Shown here piece after piece: positions 1 through 13,064 of a DNA stretch of 64,000 bases. Where the stretch lies: NCBI RefSeq assembly GCF_018119395.1, contig NZ_JAGPWD010000017.1, forward strand, positions 34,999-98,998. The letters are read 5' to 3'. The notes beneath the pieces were generated by a model. It was not told the DNA's origin, made no database searches, and saw nothing but the letters and a program-made list of their open reading frames with translations. Positions within the stretch are counted from its first letter, which is position 1. Every line of letters starts with the position of its first letter. A program made the position numbers and the translations under genes. The DNA is from Massilia sp. ZL223. Its GTDB lineage: Bacteria; Pseudomonadota; Gammaproteobacteria; Burkholderiales; Burkholderiaceae_D.

Positions 1-120
1 CGTCATGCGGCTGCGCTTGATCACTTCGGGCAAATGGCTGTCGGAGAAGCCGAGCACGCCGTTCAGTTCGTTGTAATGCTTGTCGAAGGTGCCGCCGGTG
101 GCGATGAGTCGGAGAGTCAT
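1..120 (-). CDS. Asparaginase-family protein, N-terminal 40 residues (cut by window edge)
   Basis: Read on the minus strand, an ATG at 120 opens a frame that runs off the left edge. The visible N-terminus begins MTLRLIATGGTFDKHYNEL. The ATGGTFDK segment matches the first conserved block of L-asparaginases, where the threonine of TGGT is the catalytic nucleophile. The expected reaction is hydrolysis of asparagine (or a related amide) to aspartate and ammonia. Only the first 40 codons are present, so the substrate and the type I/type II assignment cannot be judged. No signal peptide precedes the block, which suggests a cytoplasmic enzyme. A short asparaginase-domain protein is the main alternative. 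Confidence 0.7.
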   Translation of the reverse strand, partial: MTLRLIATGGTFDKHYNELNGVLGFSDSHLPEVIKRSRMT

Positions 121-267
121 ATCGGTTAATGAAGGTTTATCAATGCGGTGAAAAAAGGTCGTTCATGATAGCCGCAAACGGGTATGTATCTGTGTGTGAC
201 TGCGCTAGAATCGTCCGGATCGGATGAGTACACTGCTTCCTTTTCCCCCTTCTTACCTATTTCTCCC

Positions 268-1023
268 ATGAAAGCCGTCGCACCAGGAACCGTCATTTTC
301 CACCGCCATCGGGGCTATGGCGTGATCACCCACGTCAACCTCCTGACGGGCTGGATCACGGCGCGCTTCGGCAGCGAATCGCGTCCGCTGGACCTCAATT
401 TGTCGAGCGACGAGGTGCAGCATGCGGACGGCGAGCCCATCCTGTTCCGCCGCACGCCGCCGGACCGCATGCCGCATGCGCGCCTGATGGCCGTGGTGCG
501 CGAGCTGCACAAGGCGGGCTACCAGAAGCTCTACCTGTATTCCTGGCCCAAGCCCTCGGGGCTGCACTGGCGCTGGCATCTGTTCACCGGTCCGCGCAAC
601 TGGATGCAGCGCACCTGGCGCGAAGGCTGGTATGGCTCGGGGGCGGATTACAACAACAATCCGGTGATGGGCTGGGGCGATGTGCCGGGGGCGACGACGG
701 ACGAGCTGATCCATGCGCTGGCCAGGTTCGATCCGCAGGGGCTGGCGCAGGCGCTGGGCAGGGACGAGGATCACACGGCGTGGTTCGCGCAGGCCTGCGA
801 CCTGCTGCTGCCGGGGTACATGTACAGCCTTAACATGGAGCGGCCGGCGGGTGGCGGGTTGATCGAGGCGCCGCCGGTGCCGGTGGTGCCGGTGAAGGCG
901 GGCTTGAAGGCATACTCGGGGCCGGATATCGGCTGGCCGCCGGGCTGGGCTGGCTTGTGGACCGGGACGCATGTCATGCCGGCGCGTAAGGTGAATCTGA
1001 CGGGGGAGCCGGAGCTGCGCTGA
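268..1023 (+). CDS. Hypothetical protein, 251 aa
   Basis: I do not recognise this family. The frame is open from an alternative start at 184, but the ATG at 268 begins a more protein-like sequence (MKAVAPGTVIFHRHRGYGV), so I prefer it. The first 30 residues resemble the small beta-barrel found in CarD/Mfd-like domains (GTVIFHRHRGYGVITHV), but this is weak. The middle is rich in Trp, Tyr and His (around LHWRWHLFTGPRNWMQR), and the C-terminus is proline-rich (PPVPVVPVK). There is no signal peptide or membrane segment. Codon use is strongly GC-ending, as in the neighbours. It stands alone, divergent from the partial asparaginase gene, with a palindromic repeat pair directly downstream. Confidence 0.75.
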   Translation: MKAVAPGTVIFHRHRGYGVITHVNLLTGWITARFGSESRPLDLNLSSDEVQHADGEPILFRRTPPDRMPHARLMAVVRELHKAGYQKLYLYSWPKPSGLHWRWHLFTGPRNWMQRTWREGWYGSGADYNNNPVMGWGDVPGATTDELIHALARFDPQGLAQALGRDEDHTAWFAQACDLLLPGYMYSLNMERPAGGGLIEAPPVPVVPVKAGLKAYSGPDIGWPPGWAGLWTGTHVMPARKVNLTGEPELR

Positions 1024-1059
1024 GTTTTCGGTGCACTCACGCGTTACCGCTGCGGTGCG

Positions 1060-1176
1060 AATTTAGGTTCCGGCCTTCGCCGGAACGACGTGCTTAAGCT
1101 ATCGCTTAGAAGACTAGTAACACTATTCTCAGACGCTGCCTTGGCACGTCGTTCCGGCGAAGGCCGGAACCCAAGT
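1060..1176. repeat. Paired palindromic intergenic repeat, copy A
   Basis: Two inverted arms lie at 1060-1090 and 1147-1176, separated by 56 bases. Each arm is itself a hairpin with core GTTCCGGCGAAGGCCGGAAC, followed on the outer side by CCAAGT. The CGTCG ends face inward. This is one of seven such pairs in the window. It fills the space between the hypothetical gene and the convergent dehydrogenase gene, and could act as a bidirectional 3' end structure. Confidence 0.9.
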
Positions 1177-1195
1177 CATTTGCAAACCTGCAGCC

Positions 1196-2188
1196 TTACC
1201 TTTTACCCAAGGCCTCCGGATTCAAGATGTTATCCGGCTTCCCCTCCGCAAACTTCAGCACATTCTCGAACGCGATCTGGAAATAGATCTCGTAACTGTC
1301 CTTCTCCACATACCCCAGGTGCGGCGTCGCCAGCACGGTTGGAATCTTCAGCAAAGGCGCATCCGCAGCCAGCGGCTCGCTGGTGAACACATCCAGCGCC
1401 GCCGCTCCCGGCTTCCCCTTGCGCAGCGCTTCTTCCAGCGCTCCCTCGGCCACCAGCTCCGCCCGGCTCGTGTTGACGAACAAGGCATCCGGCTTCATGC
1501 GCGCCAGGTCCTCCGCGGTGACGATCCCGCGCGTGCTGTCCGCCAGCCGCAAATGCAGGCTCAGCACATCCGACCCTTCGAACAAGGCTTCGCGCGAGGC
1601 GGCCGCCTCGAAGCCGTCGGCCACCGCCACTTGCCGGCTGTTCTCGCTCCCCCACACGATCGCGCGCATGCCGAAGACGCGCGCATACCCCGCCACCAGC
1701 TTGCCGATCTTGCCGTAGCCCCAGAGCCCCAGCACCCGCCCGCGCAGCGAGCGGCCCAGTCCATTGAGCTGGGGATTGATCGAGGCCGTCTGCCACAAGC
1801 CTTCCTTGAGGTTATTCGCGTAGGGCAGGATCTTGCGGCTGGCCGCCATGATCAGCGCCCAGGTCAGCTCGGAAGGCGCCACCGGCGACCCGATGCCCTC
1901 GGCGATCGCGATCCCATGCTCGGTGGCCGCCGCCACGTCGATGTGTCCGCTCACCTTGCCGGTCTGCGAAATCAGCTTGAGGTTCGGCAGCTTGGCCAGC
2001 AGCGCGCGCGGCAAGACGGTGCGCTCCCGGATCAGCACCAGGGCGTCGAATGGCGCCAGGCGGATCGCCAGCTGGCCCAGGCCCCTGGCCGAGTTATTGA
2101 AGACCTTGACCTCATGCCCGTCGAGCAAGCGGAAGCAATCGAGGCCGCGTACGGCGTCCTGGTAATCGTCGAGAATCGCAATTTTCAT
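1196..2188 (-). CDS. D-2-hydroxyacid dehydrogenase family protein
   Basis: Predicted cytoplasmic NAD(P)-dependent oxidoreductase that interconverts 2-keto acids and D-2-hydroxyacids. The 330-residue protein has the family's two Rossmann-like domains. The dinucleotide-binding loop GYGKIG lies at residues 157-162. The catalytic set is complete: Arg242 in NTSRAEL, Glu271 in TSEPL and His290 in TPHLGY. The frame is open 18 codons further upstream, but MKIAILDDYQDAVRG is a typical family N-terminus, so the ATG at 2188 is chosen. The exact substrate (glyoxylate, hydroxypyruvate, phosphoglycerate) cannot be read from the sequence. The gene is transcribed alone, and repeat copy A lies just past its stop codon. 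Confidence 0.88.
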   Translation of the reverse strand: MKIAILDDYQDAVRGLDCFRLLDGHEVKVFNNSARGLGQLAIRLAPFDALVLIRERTVLPRALLAKLPNLKLISQTGKVSGHIDVAAATEHGIAIAEGIGSPVAPSELTWALIMAASRKILPYANNLKEGLWQTASINPQLNGLGRSLRGRVLGLWGYGKIGKLVAGYARVFGMRAIVWGSENSRQVAVADGFEAAASREALFEGSDVLSLHLRLADSTRGIVTAEDLARMKPDALFVNTSRAELVAEGALEEALRKGKPGAAALDVFTSEPLAADAPLLKIPTVLATPHLGYVEKDSYEIYFQIAFENVLKFAEGKPDNILNPEALGKR

Positions 2189-2535
2189 GAGTGTTGTCAG
2201 AGTGTAATGATTCGCTCGTAAAGAAATAACACGATATGCCAAAAGGACAAATAGCCTACTACATTACTTAGGCATTATTCCTACTTTTTTGTAGTGGAAC
2301 AGCCCGAATCCGGGTTTGTCGGGTGTACAATCTTCGGCATCTTAAGGGTTTGACATGCTTGCAGCGTGTCCCCAGCAGTACCGTTCCCAGCCTTGCCAGA
2401 GGCTGTCGACACGACCGCCGTACCGCCGCCGTACCATCAGGAACAAGCATCCTCGATGCCACCGCAGGCCGACCAGACGACGATCCTGCCGTGCCGGGAC
2501 AGAAAGAATTCTTAATTGGCATTGGAGGTACCTTT
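2189..2535. other. Divergent intergenic region upstream of pckG
   Basis: This 347-base region separates the dehydrogenase and pckG starts. Its left part (about 2200-2310) is clearly AT-richer than the surroundings and should hold both promoters. A TACAAT hexamer at 2326-2331 could be a -10 element for pckG, but I see no good -35 box 17 bases upstream. A small inverted repeat (CTAC-T6-GTAG) lies at 2281-2294. The last 200 bases would form a long 5' untranslated leader containing a direct repeat of CCGCCGTAC near 2420-2440. No RNA motif was recognised. Confidence 0.4.
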
Positions 2536-4398
2536 ATGAACCAGCCCGTGATGGGCGGCGTCGCCGCACTGAACGTTCCAGCTTACATCAAACACCAAAA
2601 GCTCATCAATTGGGTCGCGGACATCGCCGCCCTGACGAAGCCTGACGCCATCTACTGGTGCGACGGCTCGGAAGAAGAGTACGACCGCCTGTGCGCACAG
2701 ATGGTCGAAGCCGGCACGATGAAGAAGCTCAACCCGGCCAAGCGTCCGAATTCCTATCTCGCCTGGTCCGACCCGTCGGACGTGGCGCGCGTCGAAGACC
2801 GCACCTATATCTGCTCGGCCACCAAGGAACAGGCTGGCCCCACCAACAACTGGATGGACCCGGCCGAGATGCGCCGCACCCTGAACGGCCTGTTCGATGG
2901 CTGCATGGCCGGCCGCACCCTGTACGTGGTGCCGTTCTCGATGGGCCCGCTGGGCTCGCCGATCGCCCACATCGGCGTCGAACTGTCCGACTCGCCTTAC
3001 GTCGCCGTTAACATGCGCATCATGACGCGCATGGGCAAGGCCGTGTACGACGTGCTGGGCGCCGATGGCGAGTTCGTGCCTTGCGTGCACACCGTCGGCA
3101 TGCCGCTGGCCTCGGGCCAGAAGGACGTGCCGTGGCCGTGCAACCCCACCAAGTACATCGTCCACTATCCGGAAACCCGCGAGATCTGGTCCTTCGGCTC
3201 GGGCTACGGCGGCAACGCCCTGCTGGGCAAGAAGTGCTTCGCGCTGCGTATCGCCTCGAACATGGGCTACCAGGAAGCGCAGGCAGGCGGCACCGGCTGG
3301 CTGGCCGAGCACATGCTGATCCTGGGCGTCGAATCGCCCAAGGGTGAGAAGAAATACGTGGCCGCCGCCTTCCCGTCGGCCTGCGGCAAGACCAACTTCG
3401 CCATGCTGATCCCGCCGAAGGCCTTCGACGGCTGGAAGGTGACCACCATCGGCGACGACATCGCCTGGATCAAGCCGGGCCAGGACGGCAAGCTGTACGC
3501 GATCAACCCGGAAGCCGGCTATTTCGGCGTGGCCCCGGGCACCAACGACAAGACCAACCCGAACTGCATGGCCTCGCTGCGCGAGAACGTCATCTTCACC
3601 AACGTGGCGCTGACCGACGACGGCGACGTGTGGTGGGAAGGCATGACCAAGGAAGCCCCGGCGCACCTGGTCGACTGGCAGGGCAAGGACTGGACCCCGG
3701 CATCGGGCACCAAGGCTGCCCACCCGAACGCGCGCTTCACCGTCGCCGCGACCCAGAACCCGGTGATCGACCCGGCCTGGGACGATCCGGCCGGCGTGCC
3801 GATCTCGGCCTTCATCTTCGGCGGCCGCCGTTCGACCACGGTGCCGCTGGTGACCGAAGCGAACAACTGGGTGGAAGGCGTGTACATGGCCGCGACCATG
3901 GGCTCGGAAACCACCGCCGCCGCCGCCGGCCAGATGGGCATCGTGCGCCGCGATCCGTTCGCGATGCTGCCCTTCATCGGCTACAACATGAGCGACTACT
4001 TCCAGCACTGGCTCAACCTCGGCAAGAAGATCGAAGCCAAGGGCAGCGCGCCGAAGATCTACTGCGTCAACTGGTTCCGTACCGATGAAGCCGGCAAGTT
4101 CGTGTGGCCGGGCTACGGCGACAACATGCGCGTGCTGAAGTGGGTCCTGGACCGCGCCGAAGGCGGCGCTTCCGGCGGCCAGTCGCACCTGTTCGGCACC
4201 TCGCCGAACTACGGCGACCTGAACTGGGACGGCCTGGACTTCACCGAGCAGCAATTCACCCAGATCACCTCGATCGACAAGGCGGCCTGGAACGAAGAGC
4301 TGAAGCTGCACAGCGAGCTGTTCGAGAAGCTGGCCTACCACCTGCCGCAAGAGCTGGTGGACACCAAGGCCAAGCTGGAGAAACATCTGGCCGGCTGA
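2536..4398 (+). CDS. pckG: Phosphoenolpyruvate carboxykinase (GTP)
   Basis: Catalyses oxaloacetate + GTP to phosphoenolpyruvate + GDP + CO2, the entry step of gluconeogenesis from TCA-cycle acids. The 620-residue length is normal for the GTP-dependent class. The reactive cysteine and kinase P-loop lie at SACGKTNF, with Cys283 and Lys285. The glycine-rich segment [15 protein letters not shown] and the metal-binding stretch GDDIAWIKP are also present. The frame is open 71 codons further upstream, but the ATG at 2536 has a clear Shine-Dalgarno (GGAGG, 8 bases before) and begins the conserved protein. The gene is monocistronic, with a perfect-stem terminator about 50 bases after the stop. Confidence 0.96.
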   Translation: MNQPVMGGVAALNVPAYIKHQKLINWVADIAALTKPDAIYWCDGSEEEYDRLCAQMVEAGTMKKLNPAKRPNSYLAWSDPSDVARVEDRTYICSATKEQAGPTNNWMDPAEMRRTLNGLFDGCMAGRTLYVVPFSMGPLGSPIAHIGVELSDSPYVAVNMRIMTRMGKAVYDVLGADGEFVPCVHTVGMPLASGQKDVPWPCNPTKYIVHYPETREIWSFGSGYGGNALLGKKCFALRIASNMGYQEAQAGGTGWLAEHMLILGVESPKGEKKYVAAAFPSACGKTNFAMLIPPKAFDGWKVTTIGDDIAWIKPGQDGKLYAINPEAGYFGVAPGTNDKTNPNCMASLRENVIFTNVALTDDGDVWWEGMTKEAPAHLVDWQGKDWTPASGTKAAHPNARFTVAATQNPVIDPAWDDPAGVPISAFIFGGRRSTTVPLVTEANNWVEGVYMAATMGSETTAAAAGQMGIVRRDPFAMLPFIGYNMSDYFQHWLNLGKKIEAKGSAPKIYCVNWFRTDEAGKFVWPGYGDNMRVLKWVLDRAEGGASGGQSHLFGTSPNYGDLNWDGLDFTEQQFTQITSIDKAAWNEELKLHSELFEKLAYHLPQELVDTKAKLEKHLAG

Positions 4399-4444
4399 TC
4401 CGGCTGAGTGGGGGAGGGCCGCCTGCGGGCGGCATATAAAAAAG

Positions 4445-4477
4445 AACAGGGGCGATGCCGGTGGCATCGCCCCTGTT
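4445..4477 (+). terminator. Rho-independent-type terminator of pckG
   Basis: A perfect 15-bp stem (AACAGGGGCGATGCC at 4445-4459, paired with 4463-4477) with a 3-base loop lies 46 bases after the pckG stop. It is preceded by an A-run and followed by only a short T-run. The near-symmetric A/T flanks would let it also serve the convergent uvrA transcript. Confidence 0.85.
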
Positions 4478-4530
4478 TCATTGTGGCCGTCGATGGCCAC
4501 CTCGTTCGCCGCCAGCCCGCACCCTCAGCA

Positions 4531-4635
4531 CGTCATTCCGGCGAAGGCCGGAATCCAAGTTCGTCGCGTAGCTCTACATTCAAACGGTAACGCGGTGCAC
4601 GCAAACTTGGGTTCCGGCCTGCGCCGGAACGACGG
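4531..4635. repeat. Paired palindromic intergenic repeat, copy B
   Basis: Arms lie at 4531-4561 and 4603-4635 in inverted orientation, with a 41-base spacer and the CCAAGTT ends facing inward (the reverse of copy A). The right arm is followed by the shared tail GACGGTCTGAAGGCTGA. It sits between the convergent pckG and uvrA genes. Confidence 0.9.
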
Positions 4636-4673
4636 TCTGAAGGCTGATGACTATCGTTAGCGCTGCGATTCAA

Positions 4674-7523
<2,850 letters not shown>

Positions 7524-7630
7524 TAAGTTTGCAGGCTTTCAATAAGTTTTTGCGGGCCGGCGCACGAAGAAAAGCGCAGTGAGCGGGCCAATCGGAGAGA
7601 ACCCATAAGTGTAGCTTGTTTTTCGAAACG

Positions 7631-7646
7631 CTGTACATGCATCCAG
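7631..7646. promoter_or_regulatory. Candidate LexA (SOS) box upstream of uvrA
   Basis: The sequence CTGTACATGCATCCAG fits the CTG-N10-CAG rule of gammaproteobacterial and betaproteobacterial LexA boxes; only the first base of the right ACAG half deviates. It lies about 108 bases ahead of the uvrA ATG in the 307-base divergent space shared with the acetyltransferase gene. No confident -10/-35 pair was assigned beside it, so the operator role is inferred from sequence and from the known SOS control of uvrA in many proteobacteria. Confidence 0.55.
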
Positions 7647-7830
7647 CACTTTTGTGCCGCCAGGATACGTTTTCATGTTACTTTCAGCAGGAATGCACAG
7701 GCGGCAACCGGGGTCTGCAGTATGTGGGCCGCTTCTGGGACGCTTCAATGACAAAGCGTCCAGGAATCGAAAATAAATTCCCCGGTTTAGAATCCCTGCC
7801 ACAAACGCTTCACTACCACTCAAGAGCGAC

Positions 7831-8583
7831 ATGGAAATCATTACAGAAGACGATTACGCGGGCCTGCTGGACGACCATCCGCGTTCCCCCAATGCCGCCG
7901 TGCTCAGCTTCAGTTCGGGCGGGGTCAGCTGTATTCCGCATGGCTTCCTGAGCAACTGGCTGGAGCAGGAACCCGAGGCCGGTACCTTCTATATCGGCCG
8001 CTGTTCCGGTTTTGGCATCGGCTCGATCGCCAAGTACGACGCCGGCCTGCAAAGCCTGTGCGTAGGCCGTTTCGTTTCCGGCGGCTTGCGCCTGCGCTTC
8101 CTGCTCAACGGACAGCACGAGTCGAAAACGATCTCGACCTATATGTTTTCCATCGCCCGCATGAGCATGACGAACGCACCGCCGCCCCAGTACGCGGACT
8201 CGATCGTCCGCAACGATGTCTGGATTGGCGACGAAGCGATGATGCTGGGCGGCGGGATTATCGAGAACGGCTGCATCATCGGCGCGCGCTCCCTGCTGCC
8301 GCCCAATTTCCGCTCCGAACCCTATGGCATCTATGCCGGTTCGCCGGCGCGCCTGATCCGCTTCCGCTTCCCGGAGGCCGTGCGCGCCGCCTTGCTGGAC
8401 CTGGCCTGGTGGGAAATGCCGATGAGCTGGATTCGTGATAATAACGACATGTTTTTGCAGGATATGACTGCCGACGAAGGCCGCGCGCTCGAGATCATCG
8501 CCCGCCTGAAGGAGAGCCGCCGCCAGCACGAAGCCGTGCATGGAAAGCCGGCCATCTTCGCCGCCGGCGACGTGCCGATCTAA
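7831..8583 (+). CDS. Left-handed beta-helix (hexapeptide) acetyltransferase, CatB/Vat-like
   Basis: Predicted acetyl-CoA-dependent O-acetyltransferase of the xenobiotic/streptogramin acetyltransferase-like group. The central and C-terminal parts contain imperfect hexapeptide repeats, with the characteristic stretch VRNDVWIGDEAMMLGGGI followed by IIGARSLLP and IYAGSPARLIRFRF. The His of the canonical active-site loop is not obvious, and the substrate cannot be assigned. At 250 residues it is slightly longer than typical CatB-type enzymes (about 210) because of an N-terminal extension. The ATG at 7831 begins MEIITEDDYAGLL. It is divergent from uvrA and is followed by ssb after about 200 bases with a separate promoter region. 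Confidence 0.8.
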   Translation: MEIITEDDYAGLLDDHPRSPNAAVLSFSSGGVSCIPHGFLSNWLEQEPEAGTFYIGRCSGFGIGSIAKYDAGLQSLCVGRFVSGGLRLRFLLNGQHESKTISTYMFSIARMSMTNAPPPQYADSIVRNDVWIGDEAMMLGGGIIENGCIIGARSLLPPNFRSEPYGIYAGSPARLIRFRFPEAVRAALLDLAWWEMPMSWIRDNNDMFLQDMTADEGRALEIIARLKESRRQHEAVHGKPAIFAAGDVPI

Positions 8584-8781
8584 GCGATTCTTGACGCCGG
8601 TCTAGGCGCCGCCGGGCACCGGCCGCCGGCCCTGGCGTCCAATTCTCGAGCAGTCCGGGGCGTGCAAAAATCCCTTTTTTTCAGGGCTCATCGGCCCCAT
8701 AATAGTCGGCTGCAACACCCGTTCCCTGACGCTTAGTCATTTGCAGAGTCAGGGCTCTACATAACTCACTGGAGTAACAAC

Positions 8782-9279
8782 ATGGCATCAGTCAACAAGG
8801 TCATCATCGTCGGCAACCTGGGCCGCGATCCGGAAATCCGCTACATGCCGAGCGGCGACGCGATCGCGAACATCGCGGTGGCCACCTCGTACAAATCGAA
8901 AGACCGCAACACCGGCGAGCAGAAGGAACTGACCGAATGGCACCGCATCTCCTTCTTCGGCCGCCTGGCTGAAATCGTGGGACAGTACCTGAAGAAAGGT
9001 TCGTCGGTCTACGTCGAAGGCCGCCTGCAGACCCGCAAGTACACCGACAAGGACGGCATCGAGCGCTACGCTACCGACATCATCGCCGAGAACATGCAAA
9101 TGCTGGGCGGCCGCCAGGGTATGGGCGGCAACGACATGGGCATGGGCGGCGGCATGGACGACGACTACTCGGCGCCGCAGCGTCCGGCTCCGCGCCAGGC
9201 CCCGCCGGCCCCGGCAGCCCGTCCGCAGCCGAAGCCGGCTCCGAACTTCTCGGACATGGACGACGACATCCCGTTCTAA
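8782..9279 (+). CDS. ssb: Single-stranded DNA-binding protein
   Basis: Homotetrameric SSB that coats single-stranded DNA in replication, recombination and repair. The N-terminal OB fold (residues 1 to about 110) starts [20 protein letters not shown] and contains the WHRISFFG segment. It is followed by a Gly/Met/Pro/Gln-rich linker and the conserved acidic tip MDDDIPF that recruits partner proteins. Length (165 aa) is normal. The ATG at 8782 follows a good ribosome site (CTGGAG). The 5' untranslated region contains an inverted repeat, CCCTGAC at 8724-8730 with GTCAGGG at 8748-8754. A terminator follows directly. The uvrA-ssb neighbourhood recalls other proteobacteria, although here another gene lies between them. 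Confidence 0.96.
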   Translation: MASVNKVIIVGNLGRDPEIRYMPSGDAIANIAVATSYKSKDRNTGEQKELTEWHRISFFGRLAEIVGQYLKKGSSVYVEGRLQTRKYTDKDGIERYATDIIAENMQMLGGRQGMGGNDMGMGGGMDDDYSAPQRPAPRQAPPAPAARPQPKPAPNFSDMDDDIPF

Positions 9280-9304
9280 GCTGTTTCTTCGAACGGCAAA
9301 CAAG

Positions 9305-9335
9305 AACCCGCTTCCTCTTCGAGGAGCGGGTTTTT
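9305..9335 (+). terminator. Rho-independent terminator of ssb
   Basis: The stem AACCCGCT (9305-9312) pairs with AGCGGGTT (9325-9332). The inner pairing TCCTC/GAGGA continues it with one bulge, and a T-run at 9331-9335 follows. It lies 25 bases after the ssb stop. Confidence 0.9.
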
Positions 9336-9370
9336 CATTTCCTGAATCGGGCTGCCGTCTATTTGCCCGC

Positions 9371-9754
9371 TTATTTGCCGATGATGCTAAGGATATTCCC
9401 GTCCGGGTCCTTCAGCCACGCCACCTTCATCTGCTCGCCGACGTGGATATCGTCCTCGAGCCGCATGCCTGCCATCTGGTATTGCTCGAAACGGGCGCCC
9501 TTGGCCTTGAGCGTATCGACTACCGTCCTGATCTCCAGGCCCACATCCCAGTTGATGGCCGTGGCCTGGTTGCTGCCCGCATACTCGGACTGGTAGACGA
9601 AGATCCGGGAGTTGCCGCTCCGATAGGTCAGGACGCCCGGACAGGTGGCCCCGGCGTCCTCCTCTTCGAGTCCCAGCACATTGGTGTAGAACTCTCTTGC
9701 CCTGGCGAGGTCGCGCGTGGCGACGGTGGCGATCGCATCCACATGAGACAGCAT
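9371..9754 (-). CDS. VOC-superfamily (glyoxalase/bleomycin resistance-like) protein
   Basis: A small 127-residue single-domain protein with the beta-alpha-beta-beta-beta repeat of the vicinal oxygen chelate fold. It begins MLSHVDAIATVATRDLARAR, with FYTNVLGL in the first module and WLKDPDGNILSIIG near the C-terminus, both typical of the family. Such proteins bind a metal and act as lyases, dioxygenases or drug-binding proteins; the function here cannot be specified. The start at 9754 has a strong ribosome site (GGAGG). It is transcribed alone, convergent with ssb. Confidence 0.85.
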   Translation of the reverse strand: MLSHVDAIATVATRDLARAREFYTNVLGLEEEDAGATCPGVLTYRSGNSRIFVYQSEYAGSNQATAINWDVGLEIRTVVDTLKAKGARFEQYQMAGMRLEDDIHVGEQMKVAWLKDPDGNILSIIGK

Positions 9755-9842
9755 GATGGCCTCCTCGGTTGGCCAATGAAGGAAGCGGATAGCGTACTGC
9801 GGTCGAATTTTGCGCAGCGCACCATTGGCGCGCTGCGCGGCC

Positions 9843-11064
9843 TTACTCGTAGCGCAATGCGTCGATCGGATGCAGGTTGGCCGCCTTGGCCGCCGGCATG
9901 ATGCCGAACACGATGCCCACCAGGCTGGAGAAGCCGAAGGCCATGGCGATCGCCCACCAGGGCACGAAGGCGTCCGGGAAGTTCGGGATCGCCTTGGCCG
10001 CGCCGAAGCCGATCAGGTAGCCCAGCAACAGCCCCACCAGTCCGCCCAGCAGCGACAGGGTGGTCGCCTCGATCAGGAACTGCATCAGGATATGGTGGCG
10101 CTGCGCGCCCAGGGCCTTGCAGATGCCGATCTCGCGGGTGCGCTCGGTCACCGACACCAGCATGATGTTCATGATGCCGATGCCGCCCACCAGCAGTGAG
10201 ATGCTGACGATGCCGCCCAGGACCAGGGTCAGGGTCGCGATGATGCTTTCAAAGGATTCCGACAGCTGCTGGGCGGTCTGCACCTTGAAGTCGTTGCGCT
10301 GGCCCGGTTTGAGGTGGTGGGACTGGCGCAGCAGCGAGGTCACTCGGCCCTGCACGGCGTCGATCTGCTCGATGTCGTTCACGGTGAAGCTGATCGAGAT
10401 GTTCAGCTTGGTGCCCGTGCCCGCGATCACCTGGCCGACCGCGAAAGGAATCAGGATGTAGTTGTCCTTGCTGATGCCGAAGGTCTCGCCCTTTTCCTCG
10501 GTCACGCCGATGATCTTGAACCACTCGCCGCCGATGTCGATGAACTGGCCCAGCGGTTCGCCCGTCAGGCGCAGGTTCTCCAGCGTCTTGCTGCCGACCA
10601 CGGCCACGCGGCGGCGCGACTGGTCGTCGCTGGCGCGCAGGAAGCGTCCCTTGGCCGGGAACACCTGGGCCGATTCCATATAGGTCTCGGTCACGGCCAT
10701 CACCTGGGTGAAGGTGGAGGTCGCGCCGGCGCGCACCGTGGTGCCGAAGTTGCCGAAGGGGGCGAAGGCGGGCGACACGTTGCTGATGTCGTCGATGTGG
10801 GTCACGATGCGCTCGTAGTCGCCGATCCCCAGCACGTTCTCCTTGCCCTGCAGCGCTTCCTCGAAGGTCGTATAGGCTTCCACCGTCAGGCTGTTCGAGC
10901 CCAGGCCCTTGAACTCGTTGCTGATCGAGGCCGACAGGCCCTGCACGATCGAGACCACGGCGATCACCGAGGCGACGCCGATGATGATGCCGAGCGAAGT
11001 CAGGAAGCTGCGGAAGCGGTGCGCGTAGATGCTCTGCAGCGCCGAGCGGAAGCTCTCCAGCACG

Positions 11065-11072
<8 letters not shown>
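9843..11072 (-). CDS. MacB-like ABC transporter permease
   Basis: Membrane subunit of a MacB/FtsX-type mechanotransmission exporter, 409 residues. An N-terminal transmembrane segment (LGIIIGVASVIAVVSIVQG) is followed by a large periplasmic MacB-PCD domain and three C-terminal helices, including GGIGIMNIMLVSVTERTREI, the diagnostic FtsX-like block. In frame the ORF could start 13 codons earlier, but MFSVLESFRSAL at 11072 is the family start and overlaps the ATPase gene by 8 bases. The ATPase is encoded separately, unlike E. coli MacB, where ATPase and permease are fused. It is the last gene of the four-gene export operon. Confidence 0.9.
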
Positions 11073-11795
<723 letters not shown>

Positions 11796-11799
<4 letters not shown>

Positions 11800-13064
11800 G
11801 TCGAGGCAGGCTTGGCCGCAGGCTCGGCGGTCACCACCGGCCTGGCTGTCGGCTCGACGGCGTCGCCCTGCTTCAGCTGGCGCAGGACCTTGTACGGACC
11901 CGTGATCACGGTCTCGCCATTGGCCAGGCCGCTGCGGATCTCCTGCATGCTGTCGTCCGCCGCGCCGGTGGTCACGATGCGCTTTTCCGCCTTGCCGTCC
12001 TTGGCGACGAAGACCCAGCTCTCGGCCTTGATCTCGGCCTTCTTCTTGTCCTTTTTCTTCGGGCCTTCGGTCGACTCTTCGTTGTTGGACAGGACCGCCT
12101 GCAGCGGCAGCGCGAGCGACTTGCCGCTGCTCGAGACGAACACCTCCGCGCGCACGCTCATGCCGGGGCGCAGGGCCAGCTGCTTGGTATCCAGGAGCTC
12201 GACCTTGACGTCGTAGTTGCGCGACTTCGATGCGCCCTGGGCCGCCGCGGCCGGGTTCTGCTTGGGCGAGAGCGGGATCGACAGCACCTTGCCGGCCAGC
12301 GCCACGTCCGGGTAAGCGGCGGTATGGATCTCCACCTCCTGGCCGACCGCCACCCGTGCGATGTCGGCTTCGTCGACGTTCACTTCGGTGACCATGGTCG
12401 CCGTGTTCGCGATGGTCATCAAGGTGGAGCCGGCGATGCTGACCTGGCTGGCCACCGCCGTTTCGCCGACCTTGATGTCGAGCGCCGTGATGGTGCCGGC
12501 GATCGGCGCGCGCACGGTGGTCTTGGACAGGCGCTCGTTGGCCAGCTTCAGGCTGGCCTCCACCTGCTCCAGGCGCGAACGGCTGTTGCGCAGCTCGATC
12601 TTCGCCGCTTCGAGCGCGAAGCGGGCGTCGTCGATCGCCGAGTCGGCTAGCATCTTCATCTTGTGCAGCTCGAGCTTGCGCTTGTACTGGTTTTCCTGGT
12701 TCTGCACACTCAGCTGCTGCTGTTCGATCGCGATGCGCTGCTGGCGCACCACGGCTTCCTGCTGCGCGACTTCGGCGCGGTAGGTCTGGTCGTCCAGGTG
12801 CAGCAGCAGGTCGCCCTTCGCGACCTGCTGGCCTTCCTTGACGTGGATGGCGCTGACCTTGCCGATCACTTCCGGCGACAGCATGACCTGCTCTTCGTAG
12901 AGCAGGTGGCCCGAGGCCAGGATCGACGAGCGGATGTCGCGGTAGCCGATCTTGTCGGTGTCCACGGCCTTGGCCGGTCCGCTGCCGCGGATCAGCTTGG
13001 CGGCCACGGGGATGCAGAGGATCGCCGCGATCGCCAGTCCTGCCAACAGTTTCTTGCGCTTCAT
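11796..13064 (-). CDS. MacA-like periplasmic adaptor (membrane fusion protein)
   Basis: Links the inner-membrane ABC permease to an outer-membrane channel. The 422-residue protein starts with a signal-anchor (MKRKKLLAGLAIAAILCIPV). Next come a biotinyl-lipoyl-like half (VSAIHVKEGQQVAKGDLLL), a long alpha-helical hairpin rich in Gln, Glu and Lys (about residues 100-190), the second lipoyl half (APIAGTITALDIKVGE) and beta-barrel domains. A Lys-rich insertion (KKKDKKK near residue 335) is unusual. The C-terminus is Pro/Ala-rich. There is no tolC-like gene nearby, so the outer-membrane partner must be elsewhere. The substrate is unknown; MacAB relatives export macrolides, peptides or lipids. Confidence 0.9.

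Noticed and set aside
2323..2535. In-frame 71-codon N-terminal extension of pckG
   Set aside because: The extension has no family similarity, and the ATG at 2536 has a strong ribosome site.
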